Below are positions 1 through 7,413 of a stretch of DNA of 44,445 nt, piece by piece. Location of the stretch: positions 1-44,445 of the forward strand of contig CAIPLM010000214.1 in the NCBI GenBank assembly GCA_903865895.1, read 5' to 3'. Source of the stretch: an uncultured Rhodospirillales bacterium. GTDB lineage: Bacteria > Pseudomonadota > Alphaproteobacteria > Acetobacterales > Acetobacteraceae. The translations under genes were made by a program, and so were the position numbers. Within the stretch, counting starts at the first letter, position 1. Every line of letters starts with the position of its first letter. A model generated the notes under the pieces. The model had not been told where the DNA came from and searched no databases. It saw nothing but the letters and a program-made list of their open reading frames with translations.

Positions 1-573
1 CTCCATCGCCACGCCCGCGCCTGGCCGCGCCCCGCCGGCTTCGCCCGGCAATCCTGGGACATGACAACGATGCTCGGCGAACGCCCGATCTGGGGTCACT
101 GGCACGCCGCCCCCGGCGCCGCGGGCGAAACTCGCGCGGTGCTGTCCCGTGCCGTCGCCACGATCGGGCGCCGGCTGGCAGCCTTCGGCGACGGGCCGGA
201 GCGGCGGGGCCTCATCCACGCCGATCTGCGCGCCGCCAACCTCCTGGTCGGCGGGCCGGAAGTCGCGGTGATCGACTTCGATGACTGCGGGTTCGGCTGG
301 TTCCTCTACGACTATGCCACCACCGTGACCTTCATGGAGGAGCATCCCGAGGTGCCGGACTGGACCGCCGCCTGGGTTGAGGGCTACCGCAGCGTGATGC
401 CGCTTTCGGCCATCGAGGAGGCGGAATTGCCGAGCTTCCTGCTGCTAAGGCGCATGATGGCGGTGTGCTGGATCGGCTCGCACATGGAGACCGAATTGGC
501 GCAAAGCCTCGGCGCCCCATTCGTGTATGCGAGCGGTGATCTGGCGGAGGCTTACCTCGCCCGCTTCGGTTGA
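1..573 (+). CDS. APH/choline-kinase family phosphotransferase, C-terminal part
   Basis: The frame is open from the left edge, so the N-terminal nucleotide-binding lobe lies outside the window. The remaining C-terminal lobe carries the catalytic loop HADLRAANLL (217-246, the HxDxxxxN pattern of aminoglycoside and choline kinases) and the metal-binding IDFDD (271-285). The family transfers the gamma-phosphate of ATP to a small hydroxylated substrate in the cytoplasm. Relatives include homoserine kinase type II, stress kinase SrkA and aminoglycoside kinases; the substrate cannot be chosen from this fragment. The ATG at 61 is only an internal methionine. The next gene follows about 40 bases after the stop on the same strand, so the two may be cotranscribed. 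Confidence 0.85.
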   Translation, partial: LHRHARAWPRPAGFARQSWDMTTMLGERPIWGHWHAAPGAAGETRAVLSRAVATIGRRLAAFGDGPERRGLIHADLRAANLLVGGPEVAVIDFDDCGFGWFLYDYATTVTFMEEHPEVPDWTAAWVEGYRSVMPLSAIEEAELPSFLLLRRMMAVCWIGSHMETELAQSLGAPFVYASGDLAEAYLARFG

Positions 574-613
574 CCGGCTTGTGCGGTGGCGCCGCCTGTG
601 CTCGATTGCTGCC

Positions 614-1816
614 GTGGCCCGTATCGAAGACATCCCGGAACCGACCCGCAGCGCCGTTCTCGCCCTCGCCATCGCTGGTTTCGAGGCGCACCCGTTTGTC
701 GCCGGCCCACCGCTCGCGTCGCGTCGCGTAGCGGTGGTGACCTCCGCGGCCCTGCATCGCCGCGGAGATGCGCCGTTTCAGCCGGGTAGCGCCGAAGTGC
801 GGTTTCTGCCTGCCGCCACGCCGGCAAGCGATCTGGTAATGAGCCATGTCTCAATCAACTATGATCGCAGCGGCTGGCAGCGCGACATCAACACCATCTA
901 TCCGCTCGATCGCCTGCGCGCGCTCGCCGCCGCCGGGGTGATCGGCGCGGTGGCCGACACACATTATTCCGTGATGGGGTCCACTGACCCTGCCACCATG
1001 GCCGAGACCGCCGATCAAATCGTGGGACAGCTGAGGCAGGAGCGCAGCGATGCGGTCCTCCTCAGCCCTGTCTGACCCTTCTGCACGCGCGCCGTGAGCG
1101 CGCTCGCCCACATGATCGAAAGCCGCGGGGTGCCGACCGTCACGCTCGGCCTGGTCCGCGCCCATCTGGAAGCGACCGCTCCGCCTCGGGCGTTGTTCGT
1201 GCCCTTCGTGCTCGGCCGGCCGCTGGGTGAGCCGGAGGATGCGGCGTTCCAATCCCGCGTCCTGCGCCACGCGCTTGGGCTGCTGGAGCGTGTTGACGGC
1301 CCGGTGATCCTTGAGGATTTCGCCGTCGATGCGCCGAGCCATCGCAAACGGCCGGGCTGGGCGCCGGGGATCGTGCTGCCGGGCGGCATTGCCGATGCGC
1401 CGGGCGTGGCCCGCGAGATCGCCGCCCTGATGCCGCACTGGCTTCGCGCCGTCGCGCGCTTCGGGCGCAGCACCGTCGGCATCACGCCCGTCGCGCCGGC
1501 GGACATGGCGGGCGCCCTCGCGCCCTATCTCGCGGGCGGCAAGGTGGAGAGCCCGGTCGCTGGGCTGGCGCCCGCGCTCGCGCTGCGCTTCATCGCCGAT
1601 GACCTGAAAGCCTTCTACAGCGAGGCGGCACAGGAGGCGGGGGAGCAGCCCGGCGTTGGGCAGGTCGACCGCTGGTTCTGGTCGGAAACCCTCGCCGGCC
1701 AGTTCTTGGTGGCGTTGCGCCGTGCCGGCATGGCGAACCCCGACAACGCGATCCGCGCCTTCGCCACGCGCTTCCTGGTTCCCGTTCCCTATTTGCCCGA
1801 GGGCGAGCCACGTTGA
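614..1816 (+). CDS. Selenoprotein of the PrdB/GrdB (proline/glycine/betaine reductase) family, UGA read as selenocysteine
   Basis: One frame runs from GTG 614 to TGA 1814-1816 and is broken only by TGA at 1073-1075. Read through, this codon is residue 154 of about 400 and gives the context LLSPV-U-PFCTRAV, a Sec-x-x-Cys redox motif (Cys codon 1082-1084). The proteins on both sides are collinear with selenoprotein B of D-proline/glycine reductases, where a selenocysteine sits near residue 150. A perfect 6-bp hairpin lies just downstream (1087-1103). There is no ribosome binding site before the GTG at 1094 that would start a separate second protein. Clostridial relatives cleave C-N bonds reductively together with pyruvoyl subunits. 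No such partner is encoded here, so the substrate is unknown. The start is uncertain: GTG 614 fits the family N-terminus (ARIEDIPEPTR), while ATG 527 would overlap the kinase gene. Other readings are a nonsense mutation or a sequence error. Confidence 0.82.
1076..1103 (+). promoter_or_regulatory. Putative bacterial SECIS hairpin
   Basis: Directly after the in-frame TGA, GCGCGC (1087-1092) pairs perfectly with GCGCGC (1098-1103) around the five-base loop CGTGA. The loop begins 18 bases after the TGA and has a G in its first two positions. This matches the spacing and loop rule known for bacterial SECIS elements, which recruit SelB and Sec-tRNA. It lies inside the coding sequence, as bacterial SECIS elements do. 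GC-rich DNA makes short hairpins common, so the support comes mainly from its position. Confidence 0.6.
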
Positions 1817-1866
1817 TCCGCTGACGGTTCCCGGGCAAACAACGGCGGGATCAACGGAGACGTACT

Positions 1867-2715
1867 ATGGCACTGCCCCATGACCGCGGCCGCATCGACT
1901 TCGCCGCCTGGCAACCCACCCATTTCCTGTGGTCACTGCACGGCAAGGTAGCGACCATCACGCTGAACCGCCCGGAGCGGAAGAACCCGCTGACCTTTGA
2001 AAGCTACGCCGAATTGCGGGACCTGTTTCGCGCCCTCGTCTATGCCGATGCGGTGAAGGCGGTGGTGATCACCGGCGCCGGCGGCAATTTCTGCAGCGGT
2101 GGCGATGTGCATGAGATCATCGGCCCGCTGGTGCGCATGCAGGAAGCCGGCGACACCCAGGGGCTGCTCGATTTCACCCGCATGACTGGCGACCTGGTGA
2201 AGGCGATGCGCGCCTGCCCGCAGGTGATCGTCTCGGCGGTGGATGGCGTCTGCGCCGGCGCCGGCGCCATTCTCGCCATGGCCTCCGATCTGCGGTTGGG
2301 CACCGCCGGCAGCAAGACGGCGTTTCTGTTCGCGCGCGTGGGCTTGGCGGGCGCCGACATGGGGGCCTGCAACATCCTGCCGCGCATCATCGGCGTCGGC
2401 CGGGCCGCCGAACTGTTCTACACCGGGCGCTCGATGGATGGCGTGGAGGGCGAGCGCTGGGGCTTCTTCAACCGGCTCTGCGCGCCCGATGCCGTGCTGG
2501 CCGAGGCGCAGGCGCTCGCCACCAGCATCGCGGACGGGCCGACCTTCGCCCACGCGATGACCAAGCGCTGCCTGCACCAGGAATGGGACATGGATATCGA
2601 CAGCGCCATCGAGGCGGAGGCCCAGGCACAGGCGATTTGCATGCAAACCAAGGACTTCGGCCGCGCCTTTTACGCTTTCTCCGAACGCCGCAAGCCGGTT
2701 TTCGCGGGGAACTGA
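1867..2715 (+). CDS. Enoyl-CoA hydratase/isomerase (crotonase) family protein
   Basis: A 282-residue crotonase-fold protein, usual for the family, acting on a CoA thioester in the cytoplasm. The oxyanion-hole segments are visible: FCSGGD at residues 75-80 and [15 protein letters not shown] at 127-141. By manual alignment, the two glutamates used by true enoyl-CoA hydratases are replaced (Ile135 and Arg157). Asp164 in GLAGADMG falls where dienoyl-CoA isomerases carry their catalytic Asp. An isomerase, or another reaction such as C-C bond cleavage, is therefore more likely than simple hydration; this is inference. ATG 1867 is preceded by GGAGAC. The gene follows the selenoprotein by 50 bases on the same strand and ends 3 bases from a convergent glycosyltransferase gene. 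Confidence 0.88.
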   Translation: MALPHDRGRIDFAAWQPTHFLWSLHGKVATITLNRPERKNPLTFESYAELRDLFRALVYADAVKAVVITGAGGNFCSGGDVHEIIGPLVRMQEAGDTQGLLDFTRMTGDLVKAMRACPQVIVSAVDGVCAGAGAILAMASDLRLGTAGSKTAFLFARVGLAGADMGACNILPRIIGVGRAAELFYTGRSMDGVEGERWGFFNRLCAPDAVLAEAQALATSIADGPTFAHAMTKRCLHQEWDMDIDSAIEAEAQAQAICMQTKDFGRAFYAFSERRKPVFAGN

Positions 2716-2718
2716 GGC

Positions 2719-4002
2719 TCAGCCGCCCCGCAGCTTTGCGTAGAGGCGGAGATGCTCGGCCAGGGTTTCGTCATGCCCGGCCGGGCCGCGCATGGTCTTG
2801 GCGAGGGCGGGGAGGCGGGAGCGGTCGGCGGCGAGTTCGGCCATCAAATCGGCCAGCGCCACGGCATCGCCGACCGGGAAATGCAGCCCGTCCACCCCGT
2901 CCCGCACTTTCTCGGCCATGCCCCCGATATCGGAGCAGATCACCGGGCGGCGGTTGCGCAGGCATTCCTGGATGACAACCGGGGCGTTTTCCCACCAGAT
3001 CGATGGCACCACCACGGCTTCCACCCCGCGCATCAGCCGGTCCACCTGCTCATTCCCGTACGGGCCGTGGAAACGGACATTGCGGCCGGTCTCGGCGAGG
3101 CGGGCGGTGAAGCGCGCCTGGAACTCGGCGGGCTGGTTGGTGTGGTCGCCATGCACCTCGATCTGCACCGCGGTATTGCCGTCGGCCTCCAGTAGAGCGG
3201 CGGCATCGAGCAGCACGTCGATGCCCTTGAGCGAGGAAATCTGGCCGAAATAGCCGATGCGCAGCCGTGCGCCCGGCCGTGCCGGAGTGGCCGTCTCGGT
3301 GGGGGCGGCGATGATGTTCTCGATCACGCTCACGCGCGCCGGATCCAGCCCCCAGGCGATGTAGCGATCGGCGAGGAAGCGGCTTGGCGAGACGAAATGG
3401 TCAACCAGCGCGAAAAAGCGCTGGGCATAGGTTTGCCGGAGGAAGAAATCGGCCCGGCTGTATTCGGGGAAACAGCGGTTGCACTCGCGCAAGCTCGCAC
3501 CGTGGCACAGTTCCTGCCGCTCGCGCTTCACCATTTGCCCGTAATGGTTGCAGATCGCCTGGTATTCATGGAGCGTCAGCACGATCCGGCACTCCGGCAG
3601 GGTTTCGCGGATATGCAGGAAGGACTCCACCCCGAACACCGCGTAGTGGTGGAAATGCACCACATCCGGCCGCAGATCGCGCAGCATCGCGCGAAATTCG
3701 CGGGGAAAATTGGGGTCGGGGTTGGCGAATTTGAACCAGTCGAAACTGGTGGAGGTGTAGAGGAACTGGTCTGGCCCGAAGGGCTGGGTGATGGCGCTGC
3801 CGGCCCGCGTGGCGGCCTCGCGCGCGGCGCCCATGAACCAGGATTGCCAACCCGCCTCCCGCATCGCCCCATGGTGGCGCCAGGCGGCGATCTCTGCCCC
3901 ACCACGGGAGACGGCGGGGTGGCTGTGTGCGGCGATCAGGATGCGGGCGGGTTCCGGCGCCGGGGTAGGGGCGGCGGTCACGCGCGCCGGTTTGCGGCTC
4001 AT
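2719..4002 (-). CDS. Glycosyltransferase, GT4/GT-B type
   Basis: A 427-residue GT-B fold glycosyltransferase. The N-terminal half starts with an ILIAAHSHPAVSRGGAE segment, typical of GT4 acceptor domains. The C-terminal half has RIGYFGQISSLKGIDVLL and the nucleotide-sugar site VVPSIWWENAPVVIQE, in which the E-x7-E pattern is altered. Such enzymes add a sugar from a nucleotide donor to a growing surface glycan at the cytoplasmic face of the membrane. Its ATG overlaps the stop of the upstream glycosyltransferase gene by 4 bases (ATGA), so the two are translationally coupled. Third in the minus-strand order galE, GT2, GT4. Donor and acceptor sugars cannot be told. Confidence 0.9.
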   Translation of the reverse strand: MSRKPARVTAAPTPAPEPARILIAAHSHPAVSRGGAEIAAWRHHGAMREAGWQSWFMGAAREAATRAGSAITQPFGPDQFLYTSTSFDWFKFANPDPNFPREFRAMLRDLRPDVVHFHHYAVFGVESFLHIRETLPECRIVLTLHEYQAICNHYGQMVKRERQELCHGASLRECNRCFPEYSRADFFLRQTYAQRFFALVDHFVSPSRFLADRYIAWGLDPARVSVIENIIAAPTETATPARPGARLRIGYFGQISSLKGIDVLLDAAALLEADGNTAVQIEVHGDHTNQPAEFQARFTARLAETGRNVRFHGPYGNEQVDRLMRGVEAVVVPSIWWENAPVVIQECLRNRRPVICSDIGGMAEKVRDGVDGLHFPVGDAVALADLMAELAADRSRLPALAKTMRGPAGHDETLAEHLRLYAKLRGG

Positions 4003-6290
4003 GCCTGCACCTGTGCGGCCAGCGTCTCGCCCCAGCGGGCCTCGTGCACCCAGGCGTTGTAGAGCGTCATGTTCATCCGCCAGCGCTGCTCCGATCCGGC
4101 CTGGGACTGGCGTTCGAGGTGATGCATCCGCACGCCGTGATGCACCGCGACCGCGAGGCCGTGGGCGGCGAGGCGCAGGCAGAGATCGGCATCCTCGAAA
4201 TCCCCCACCAGGAACGCCTCGTCGAACCCGCCGAGCTCGCGCAGCACGTCGCGCCGCAGCAGCATGCAGGCGGCGGTGATGGCGGGGGCGCTGTGCAGGC
4301 CGGTATCGTTGGGCGGGGCGAGGCCTTTGCGGGGGTGTAGCGGGAAATGCCAGCCGGCGAATTCCGGCAGCACGGTGAATGCCATGCCCTGATGCTGCAC
4401 CGTGCCGTCCTCAAACAGCAGCAGCGGGCCAATGGCGCCAAGCCCGGGATCGGCCTCAAGCGCCGCGGCCAGCACGTCGAAACCGTCGGGCGCGGCGGGG
4501 AAGACGTCGGAGTTGATCAACCCGACAATTGGTGCGCGGGCCAGGCCCAGCCCGACATTATTAGCCCCTGCATAGCCGAGATTGCGGCCGAGCAACGCGA
4601 GGCGGAAGGGGATGCCGAAGCGGGCGAAGGCGGAGGCGGCGAGCAACTCGGTATCGCGCCGTCGCGCCGGCTCGTCGAGCAGATAGATGATGTCATGCCC
4701 ACGCGCATGGTCGCTCCGGGTGGCGAGCGCTAGTTGGATTTCCATGAAGTTGATCCGGCCGTAGATCGGCACCAGCAGCGAAATCCTGGGGGAGGCGGGT
4801 GGATCGCCGAACTGGATGACCTCGCAGGGCTTGGGCTGCGCCGTCACCGCGCGGCCGAGGTGACCGACGGCGGGGCCCACTACATCGTCCAGCGCGGCTT
4901 GCAGGGCGCCGTAGCGCAGGTCGAACCGGTCAAGGATGGCGCGCACGGCAGGCATGCCGTGCAGCACGGGCGCGGGGATTGTGCGGGTCGCCGTTGTCCC
5001 GTCCGCCAGATCGGCCTCCAGGAACATCTGCTCGCCCGGACGGATTTCGCCGGTGACCAGCGCCATGAAGCCGCACATCTGGTCCTCGAACCCGGCGTCG
5101 GCGAGGCCGGCCAGCGCGTCGGGCCGGGCTGAGGGCACGAAACGGGCGGGATCGACCGCGATCGCCGTGGTGCCGCACACTAGCCGCAGGCCACGCACCA
5201 GGCCGGGCGATGCGAGCAGCCAGCCGATCAGCAGCAGCCCATCGGGCGGGCAGAATATCGTGGAATCAACTTGGAAGCCGAGGACCCCTGACACCACCGG
5301 GGTGGCGGTGGGCACGGCCTCCACCGGCTCGACGGCATCCTCCGCCAGGGTTTCGGCCGGTGCGGCGTTTAGCAGGAAGTATTCGAAGGCATCCCGGACC
5401 TCTCCCGCCTCCACCGCGGCGCGGGCCGGCGTGCCGAGGGCATCGAGATCGATCCCCGGCGCGGGGGCGGCGAGCGCGAAGACGCCCTCCTTGAGGAAGG
5501 CGTCGTAGAGGCCGGTGAAGCGCCCCGCAGTGACGTCGGTCACCGCTTTGGGCTGGGTCGCGCGGTAATGCGCTGCCACGAAGCCGGGTAGCGGGTCACC
5601 TGCGTCGGGGGCGGCGAGGAAATGGTGCAGGGCGCCGGCATAGCGCCCGGCGGCAATCGCGGCGCGGGCCTGCGGGTTGCGCTGGAGATACCAGGCGGCA
5701 TCGAAATAGGGTGAGCAGGCGGCGTCCGCGCGGGACGACCAAATGCGGTTGAGAAAGTGCTGGAACGGGCTGTGCGCCGCATCCAGCACTGCCGCCAAAC
5801 CCCCCTCCACCCTCGCGGCATACGCCGTCGCTCGGAACATCAGATGTGCGCTGCGGCCCTCGCGGGCGCCGGCCTTGAGGTAGTGGTCATAGCGATTGGC
5901 ACAGCCGAACTCCACCAGCACACGGTCGCTGAGATCAGGCGCGGCGCGGGTGTAGACGTCATCGTCGTACAGCCAGTGGGCGGAGCGGGTGAGGTAGCCG
6001 AGGGTGCAGTAATGCTCATAGCCTGAGCCAACCCGCCCGCCGGCGACCAGCGCCGAGACGTCGGGGTTGCGCAGCAGGTACCACGCCTCGTCGAAATACA
6101 TGTTGGGCGACAGGCCGAGCGCCGGGCCTTGGCCGGCGTAGTGGGTGAGCAGCGCCGCATCGTCCTGCCCGGCGAGTTCGGGCAAGCGGGCCGCGTAGGC
6201 TTGGCGATACCAGGCGGCATCGAAGCCACACCAGGCGATGGCACTGGCCATCAGCGGCGGCAGCAGTTCGGCGGGAACGCTGCCCGTCAT
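3999..6290 (-). CDS. GT2 glycosyltransferase with N-terminal FDxxWYLxxNP repeat region
   Basis: A 763-residue protein in two parts. The C-terminal part (about residue 500 onward) is a GT-A family 2 glycosyltransferase: RISLLVPIYGR, then LLGRNLGYAGANNVGL and GLINSDVF, with the late GGFDEAFLVGDFEDADLCLR segment typical of rhamnosyl-type GT2 enzymes. The first 310 residues hold about six degenerate units of roughly 35-45 residues, seen best at 23-55, 66-98 and 196-228. Each starts near FDxxWY, often continues LxxNPxxxAxxxxGR, and ends with an aromatic/His pair such as HY or HF. A linker domain (about 330-440) follows. The repeats probably mediate binding or assembly rather than catalysis. No signal peptide is evident. 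Placed between galE and a GT4 gene in a glycan operon. Confidence 0.88.
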   Translation of the reverse strand: MTGSVPAELLPPLMASAIAWCGFDAAWYRQAYAARLPELAGQDDAALLTHYAGQGPALGLSPNMYFDEAWYLLRNPDVSALVAGGRVGSGYEHYCTLGYLTRSAHWLYDDDVYTRAAPDLSDRVLVEFGCANRYDHYLKAGAREGRSAHLMFRATAYAARVEGGLAAVLDAAHSPFQHFLNRIWSSRADAACSPYFDAAWYLQRNPQARAAIAAGRYAGALHHFLAAPDAGDPLPGFVAAHYRATQPKAVTDVTAGRFTGLYDAFLKEGVFALAAPAPGIDLDALGTPARAAVEAGEVRDAFEYFLLNAAPAETLAEDAVEPVEAVPTATPVVSGVLGFQVDSTIFCPPDGLLLIGWLLASPGLVRGLRLVCGTTAIAVDPARFVPSARPDALAGLADAGFEDQMCGFMALVTGEIRPGEQMFLEADLADGTTATRTIPAPVLHGMPAVRAILDRFDLRYGALQAALDDVVGPAVGHLGRAVTAQPKPCEVIQFGDPPASPRISLLVPIYGRINFMEIQLALATRSDHARGHDIIYLLDEPARRRDTELLAASAFARFGIPFRLALLGRNLGYAGANNVGLGLARAPIVGLINSDVFPAAPDGFDVLAAALEADPGLGAIGPLLLFEDGTVQHQGMAFTVLPEFAGWHFPLHPRKGLAPPNDTGLHSAPAITAACMLLRRDVLRELGGFDEAFLVGDFEDADLCLRLAAHGLAVAVHHGVRMHHLERQSQAGSEQRWRMNMTLYNAWVHEARWGETLAAQVQA

Positions 6291-6308
6291 CGGGGAAACC
6301 TGCTCATG

Positions 6309-7298
6309 TCAGTCAGCATACCCCTGCGGGTGCGCCACGCGCCATGCCCAGGCGGTGCGCACGATCTCGTCGAGCGCGGCGAAACGCGGCTGCCAACCGG
6401 CCTCCTCCATGATGCGAGCCGAGGCGGCGACCAGGGAGGCCGGGTCGCCGGGCCGGCGCGGCGCAAAGCCATGTGGCACCGGACGCCCGCCGACGCGCGC
6501 GACGGAGGCGATCACCTCGCGCACCGAATGCCCGGCGGAATTGCCGAGATTATAGGTCACCGAGCCATGGTCGAGCCGCGCGAGCGCCAGCAGATGCGCC
6601 TGGGCGAGGTCGCTGACATGGATATAGTCGCGGATGCAGGTGCCGTCTGGCGTGTCGTAGTCGGTGCCGAACACTTGCACCGGGGGACGGCGGCCGAGGG
6701 CGGCGTCAATCACCAGGGGGATGAGATGGGTCTCGGGCCGGTGGTCCTCGCCGAGCCGCCCCTCGGGGTCCGCGCCGGCGGCGTTGAAATAGCGCAGCAC
6801 AGCGGATTTCAGGCCGTGGATGCGGTCCGCCCATAACAGTGCGCGCTCCAGCACCGCCTTGCTTTCCCCATAGGGCGAACCCGGCTCGATCGGCGCCGTC
6901 TCGCCGATGGCGCCCGGGGGGGCGTTGCCGAACAGCGCCGCGGTGGAGGAGAGCACGAAGCGGCCGATGCCGTGATGGATGCAGCGGTCGATCAGATGCA
7001 GCCCGTTGCCGACATTGGTGCGCAGATACAGCATCGGCTCGCGCATGCTTTCGCCCACCAAAGAGAGGGAGGCGAAATGCAGCACGGCGTCCCACGCGCC
7101 ATCGGCGAGCACGGCATCCACCGCCGCGTGATCGGCGAGATCGCCGACCACCAGCCGAGCACCAGGCAGCACCGCACTGCGATGGCCGGTGGAGAGATTG
7201 TCGAACACGCACACGTCATCGCCGCGCGCCAACAAGGCGGCGACCGCATGGCTGCCGACGAAGCCGGCCCCGCCGGTCACCAAAACGCGCAATGTCAC
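6309..7298 (-). CDS. galE: UDP-glucose 4-epimerase
   Basis: A 329-residue extended SDR enzyme that interconverts UDP-glucose and UDP-galactose (or their N-acetyl forms) with bound NAD. The Rossmann motif TGGAGFVGSH is at residues 8-17, and the catalytic YGESK (Tyr143, Lys147) follows SST (Thr120 at the usual Ser position). I chose GTG 7298 because AGGAGAG lies 9 bases before it and the dinucleotide motif then falls at the usual distance from the N-terminus. The longer frame to 7373 adds 25 low-complexity residues. It is first in a minus-strand operon with two glycosyltransferases, which it probably supplies with a UDP-galactose-type donor. Confidence 0.93.
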   Translation of the reverse strand: MTLRVLVTGGAGFVGSHAVAALLARGDDVCVFDNLSTGHRSAVLPGARLVVGDLADHAAVDAVLADGAWDAVLHFASLSLVGESMREPMLYLRTNVGNGLHLIDRCIHHGIGRFVLSSTAALFGNAPPGAIGETAPIEPGSPYGESKAVLERALLWADRIHGLKSAVLRYFNAAGADPEGRLGEDHRPETHLIPLVIDAALGRRPPVQVFGTDYDTPDGTCIRDYIHVSDLAQAHLLALARLDHGSVTYNLGNSAGHSVREVIASVARVGGRPVPHGFAPRRPGDPASLVAASARIMEEAGWQPRFAALDEIVRTAWAWRVAHPQGYAD

Positions 7299-7413
7299 GG
7301 TCGTTGCTCTCCTGCCTGGGGCCGCCCGCCCGCCGGCCGACTCGCCGTGAGCGGGGTGGAATGTGCCACGCATGGCGCCGCGTCGCGAGGCACATACGCG
7401 TGTGTGACGGGCC

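Noticed and set aside
1094-1816. Separate gene starting at GTG 1094
   Set aside because: It has no ribosome binding site, begins in the middle of a conserved family segment, and is in the same frame as the upstream half across the TGA. One selenoprotein gene explains both parts.
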